Origin: Muribaculaceae bacterium
Lineage (GTDB): Bacteria; Bacteroidota; Bacteroidia; Bacteroidales; Muribaculaceae
Reading direction: 5' to 3'
DNA length: 8,618 bases
NCBI GenBank assembly: GCA_021443235.1
Contig: JABUUJ010000040.1
Span: forward strand, 19,490 to 28,107
Below are positions 6,329 to 8,618 of the stretch, piece after piece. The notes beneath the pieces are model-generated. The model ran no database searches. It saw only the letters and a list, made by a program, of their open reading frames with translations, and was not told the DNA's origin. The translations under genes were made by a program, and so were the position numbers. How positions within the stretch are numbered: the first letter of the stretch is position 1; each line of letters begins with the position of its first letter.

Positions 6329-6390
6329 ATTCGTCTAAGCGCCTACGCGTCTAAGCGAAAAAAAACTCTATAAACAATAAACTCTCAACA
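6329..6390 (+). repeat. Composite intergenic element, copy 2
   Basis: ATTCG is followed by three octamers of consensus NCTANGCG (6334-6357: TCTAAGCG, CCTACGCG, TCTAAGCG). An A8 tract (6358-6365) and a 25-base segment (6366-6390) follow; the segment is identical, base for base, to 1390-1414. It ends 12 bases before the symporter ATG. Relative to copy 1 it lacks one octamer and has two more A's. No TAnnTTTG promoter is visible between 6276 and 6402, so the symporter either depends on the promoter before the NamZ gene or on something within this element. Confidence 0.85.
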
Positions 6391-6402
6391 ATAAACTAAA
6401 CA

Positions 6403-7881
6403 ATGTCAACTCCCTATATAGTTTTAGCCACGATTGCTGGCTACTTTGTGCTGCTTTTCATCATCTCGTGGTTTGCCTCGCGCAACACAAGCAGCGACAC
6501 TGCCCTCACGGGCGGAAGGCAGGCCCCATGGTTTATCGTCGCCATCGCCATGCTTGGCGCACCCATCTCGGGCGTCACATTTGCGTCGGTACCGGGCATG
6601 GTGGTCGCCAAGAGCTACAGCTACATGCAGATGGTGCTGGGCTTTGCCGTGGGCTATTTTGTGATTTCCTACATCCTTGTGCCGCTGTTCTTCAAGAGCA
6701 ACCTGGTGTCGATTTATGGTTACCTCAAAGACCGCTTTGGCAGCAATACCCACAAGACTGGCGCTTGGTTCTTCTTCGTGAGCAAGATTCTGGGTGCCGC
6801 AGCACGCTTTTATGTGGTGTGCGTGGTGCTGCAGGCGCTGGTGTTCGACTACTTTGGCATTCCATTCATTCTCAACGTGATAGCGACCATCGCGCTCATC
6901 TTCCTCTACACCTTGCAAGGTGGGGTGAAGACCGTGATATGGACCGACACGCTCAAGAGCCTGTGTCTCATCCTTAGCGTCGTGCTCAGCATCTTCTTTG
7001 TGGCTCGCGCACTCGACCTTGACTTTGGCGGCATGCTGCAAGCCATCTCGAGCAGCGACACCTCGCGCGTGTTCTTCTTCGACAATCCCAGCGAGGGCAC
7101 CTATTTCTGGAAGCAGTTCCTGGCTGGCGTGTTCATGGTGATCGCTACCACTGGCCTTGACCAGGACTTGATGCAGCGCACCCTCGCCAGCAAGAACATA
7201 AAGGAGAGCAAGAAGGGCCTGATAGTGAGCGGTATCACGCAGATTTTCGTAGTGGGGCTATTCCTCGTCTTGGGAACTATTCTCGCTCTCTATGTGCAGA
7301 GCAAGGGCCTGATGCACAACGGCGTGCCCATCCTCAAGGACGGTGTACTCGCTGAGGGATTCAAGACCGACTCAATCTTCGCGCTCGTGGCGTTTGACGG
7401 TGGCATGAATGTGGCTGTGGGTATCCTCTTCACCGTGGGACTCGTTGCCGCCGCCTACTCGGCCGCTGGCTCGGCACTCACCGCCCTCACAACCTCGTTT
7501 ACCGTCGACATCCTCAACCGCGATGCCAAGGACGAGCGTCTGGCACACACCCGCAAGATGGTGCACGTGCTCATGGCAGTCATCATGGGCATTGTGATTT
7601 ATGTGTTCTACATGCTCAGCAGCGACGATGCCATCAGCGCCGTCTATGCCTTGGCAAGCTTCACCTATGGTCCTATCCTTGGCCTGTTTGTCTATGGCAT
7701 GTTTATCAAGGGCAACGTGCGCGACAAGGCAGTGCCTTATGTGTGCGTGGCAGCGCCAGTTATTAGCTGGGTAATCCAGTGGGCTATGAAGACCTATTGC
7801 GACTACACCATCGGCTTTGAGCTGCTGCTGCTCAACGCCGCCCTCACCATGCTGGGCCTCGTTGCACTGCGCAAGAAATAA
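6403..7881 (+). CDS. SSS-family sodium/solute symporter, probable MurNAc importer (MurT-like)
   Basis: A 492-residue inner-membrane transporter with about 13 hydrophobic segments and the LeuT-type fold expected of the sodium:solute symporter (SLC5) family. The diagnostic stretch TLQGGVKTVIWTD ends at Asp182, and GLDQDLMQR (251-259) is typical of bacterial members. AAYSAAGSALTALTTSFTVDIL matches the conserved helix that carries the small Ser/Thr residues for sodium binding. It lies 127 bases after the NamZ gene on the same strand. In Tannerella forsythia an SSS-type protein, MurT, imports MurNAc beside the MurNAc kinase and etherase genes, so MurNAc is the likely substrate here by context. The sequence alone would also allow sialic acid, another sugar or an organic acid. 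No MurK or MurQ gene lies in the window. The ATG at 6403 has an A-rich leader and no Shine-Dalgarno site. Confidence 0.88.
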   Translation: MSTPYIVLATIAGYFVLLFIISWFASRNTSSDTALTGGRQAPWFIVAIAMLGAPISGVTFASVPGMVVAKSYSYMQMVLGFAVGYFVISYILVPLFFKSNLVSIYGYLKDRFGSNTHKTGAWFFFVSKILGAAARFYVVCVVLQALVFDYFGIPFILNVIATIALIFLYTLQGGVKTVIWTDTLKSLCLILSVVLSIFFVARALDLDFGGMLQAISSSDTSRVFFFDNPSEGTYFWKQFLAGVFMVIATTGLDQDLMQRTLASKNIKESKKGLIVSGITQIFVVGLFLVLGTILALYVQSKGLMHNGVPILKDGVLAEGFKTDSIFALVAFDGGMNVAVGILFTVGLVAAAYSAAGSALTALTTSFTVDILNRDAKDERLAHTRKMVHVLMAVIMGIVIYVFYMLSSDDAISAVYALASFTYGPILGLFVYGMFIKGNVRDKAVPYVCVAAPVISWVIQWAMKTYCDYTIGFELLLLNAALTMLGLVALRKK

Positions 7882-7888
7882 CTACGGC

Positions 7889-7921
7889 ATTTCCCGGGCC
7901 TCAAAGCGAGGTTCGGGAAAT
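7889..7921 (+). terminator. Strong RNA hairpin after the symporter gene
   Basis: A 14-pair stem (7889-7902 with 7908-7921) closes on the five-base loop AAAGC, starting eight bases after the symporter stop. Twelve pairs are Watson-Crick, and two neighbouring ones (G7897-T7913, G7898-T7912) are G-U wobbles in + strand RNA but A-C mismatches in - strand RNA, so the hairpin is built to form in the + transcript. The bases after it are A-rich and not a U-run, so it could be a rho-independent-like terminator, an mRNA-end stabiliser, or part of the leader of the regulator that begins 20 bases later. Confidence 0.65.
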
Positions 7922-7941
7922 CCATAAAAAATATTTACACA

Positions 7942-8618
7942 ATGTTGCTTAATCGATACATCTGGATTGTTGACACACTGCGCCGATATGGCGCGCTCAC
8001 GCTCGCACAGCTCAACGAGAAATGGGTGAGAAGCGAGGTCAACGGCGGCCAGCCGCTGCCGCGACGCACCTTTATGACCTATCGCAACAACATTGAGGAG
8101 ATTTTCAACATCAACATCGCCTGCAACCGCTCTACCTACGAGTACTACATCGAGAACAGCGGCGACAACTCTACCGAGAAGCACCTGGAGTGGATGCTCG
8201 ACTCAATGTCGATTAGCGACACAATACAGAACTCGCAGGATGTGGCGAGCCGCATCTTGCTCGAGGACGTGCCCAGCGCGCGACACCACCTGCCGCAGGT
8301 CATCGACGCCATCAAGCAGAACCTGTGCGTGCGCTTCGGCTACAGAAGCTATTCACGCGCCGGCCTGAGCGAGGGCGTTGTCGTCAGGCCCTATTTTGTA
8401 AAGATTTTCAAGCAGTTGTGGTATGTCATAGGATATAACGTCAAGGACAAAAAAATCAAGACCTATGCCCTCGACCGCATGAGCGACCTCAACATCCTTG
8501 CCGACAAGCCCTTCACCATGCCCGCGGGGTTTGAGCCGCGCGAGTTTTTCAAAGACTGCTTTGGCATCACCACCAACGAGAACGAGCCCAAGGAAATCAA
8601 GCTGCGTGTAGAGCCCGT
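7942..8618 (+). CDS. WYL-domain transcriptional regulator, N-terminal part
   Basis: The first 225 codons of a gene that leaves the window on the right; no stop is reached. Residues 1-65 (beginning MLLNRYIWIVDTLRRYG, with LTLAQLNEKWV and PRRTFMTYRNNIEEIFNI) form a winged-helix-type DNA-binding region as in YafY/DeoR-like proteins. From about residue 125 a WYL domain begins: VVVRPYFVKIFKQLWYVIGY (146-165, with Arg149 and Trp160-Tyr161), then KTYALDRMSDL. WYL domains sense nucleotides, nucleic acid ends or other small ligands and switch the attached DNA-binding domain. Bacteroidales carry many such proteins of about 330 residues, some next to defence genes and some elsewhere. Here the left neighbour is a sugar transporter and the right side is unseen, so its target is unknown. 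The start fits the usual N-terminus of the family; a hairpin lies 20 bases upstream and no clear promoter was found. Confidence 0.85.
   Translation, partial: MLLNRYIWIVDTLRRYGALTLAQLNEKWVRSEVNGGQPLPRRTFMTYRNNIEEIFNINIACNRSTYEYYIENSGDNSTEKHLEWMLDSMSISDTIQNSQDVASRILLEDVPSARHHLPQVIDAIKQNLCVRFGYRSYSRAGLSEGVVVRPYFVKIFKQLWYVIGYNVKDKKIKTYALDRMSDLNILADKPFTMPAGFEPREFFKDCFGITTNENEPKEIKLRVEP

Noticed and set aside
1346..6390. The two composite elements as ends of a transposon enclosing 1.4-6.3 kb
   Set aside because: They are direct, not inverted; no transposase, integrase or target-site duplication is visible, and the enclosed genes look like ordinary chromosomal genes.
6424..7041. Open frame of 205 codons on the - strand opposite the symporter
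   Set aside because: His/Glu/Lys-rich composition from GC-biased antisense codons; no motif and no separate promoter seen.
7921..7941. Promoter for the WYL regulator in the A/T-rich spacer
   Set aside because: No TAnnTTTG or properly spaced TTTG was found; the AT-richness alone is not enough.

Overview
The window looks like chromosomal DNA of a GC-rich member of the Bacteroidales (Bacteroidota); Muribaculaceae or Prevotellaceae are the likeliest families. The reasons are the gene content (glycine-lipid acyltransferases, a Wzi-family barrel, a NamZ/DUF1343 hydrolase, a WYL regulator of the type common in this order), a clear Bacteroidetes promoter (TTTG / TAnnTTTG) before the NamZ gene, weak or absent Shine-Dalgarno sites, and A-rich leaders before start codons. 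All seven genes are on the + strand. No tRNA, rRNA, CRISPR array, transposase or phage gene was seen.

Layout. (1) 1-1336: the 3' end of a PlsC-type O-acyltransferase and a complete GNAT-type N-acyltransferase, matching the GlsA/GlsB pair that makes glycine lipids in Bacteroides. (2) 1457-4916: an envelope/surface-polysaccharide operon with a Wzi-like outer-membrane barrel, a small lipocalin-like lipoprotein overlapping it by 4 bases, and a polytopic membrane protein resembling GT-C glycosyltransferases or Wzy-like polymerases. (3) 4926-7881: a probable peptidoglycan-sugar scavenging pair, with an exported exo-N-acetylmuramidase (NamZ) followed by an SSS-family sodium/solute symporter that may import the released MurNAc. 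(4) 7889-8618: an RNA hairpin, then the start of a WYL-domain regulator that runs off the window.

The most unusual signal is between the genes. Three intergenic gaps begin at, or within a few bases of, the preceding stop codon with short tandem arrays of fixed period: a 7-mer AATTCNT at 1328, a 6-mer GACTTT at 3451 and a 7-mer GGCTAAT at 6275. Two gaps also carry a composite element about 60-70 bases long (octamer array of consensus NCTANGCG, an A-tract, then an identical 25-base segment), in the same orientation, ahead of the start codons of two unrelated genes (1346-1414 and 6329-6390). This looks like a dispersed, modular repeat family. Its function is unknown to me.

How the genes may work together is partly inference. 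Region 1 makes membrane lipids, region 2 builds or holds a surface glycan, and region 3 recovers MurNAc from peptidoglycan fragments. All act at the cell envelope, but nothing in the sequence shows that they share a regulator.
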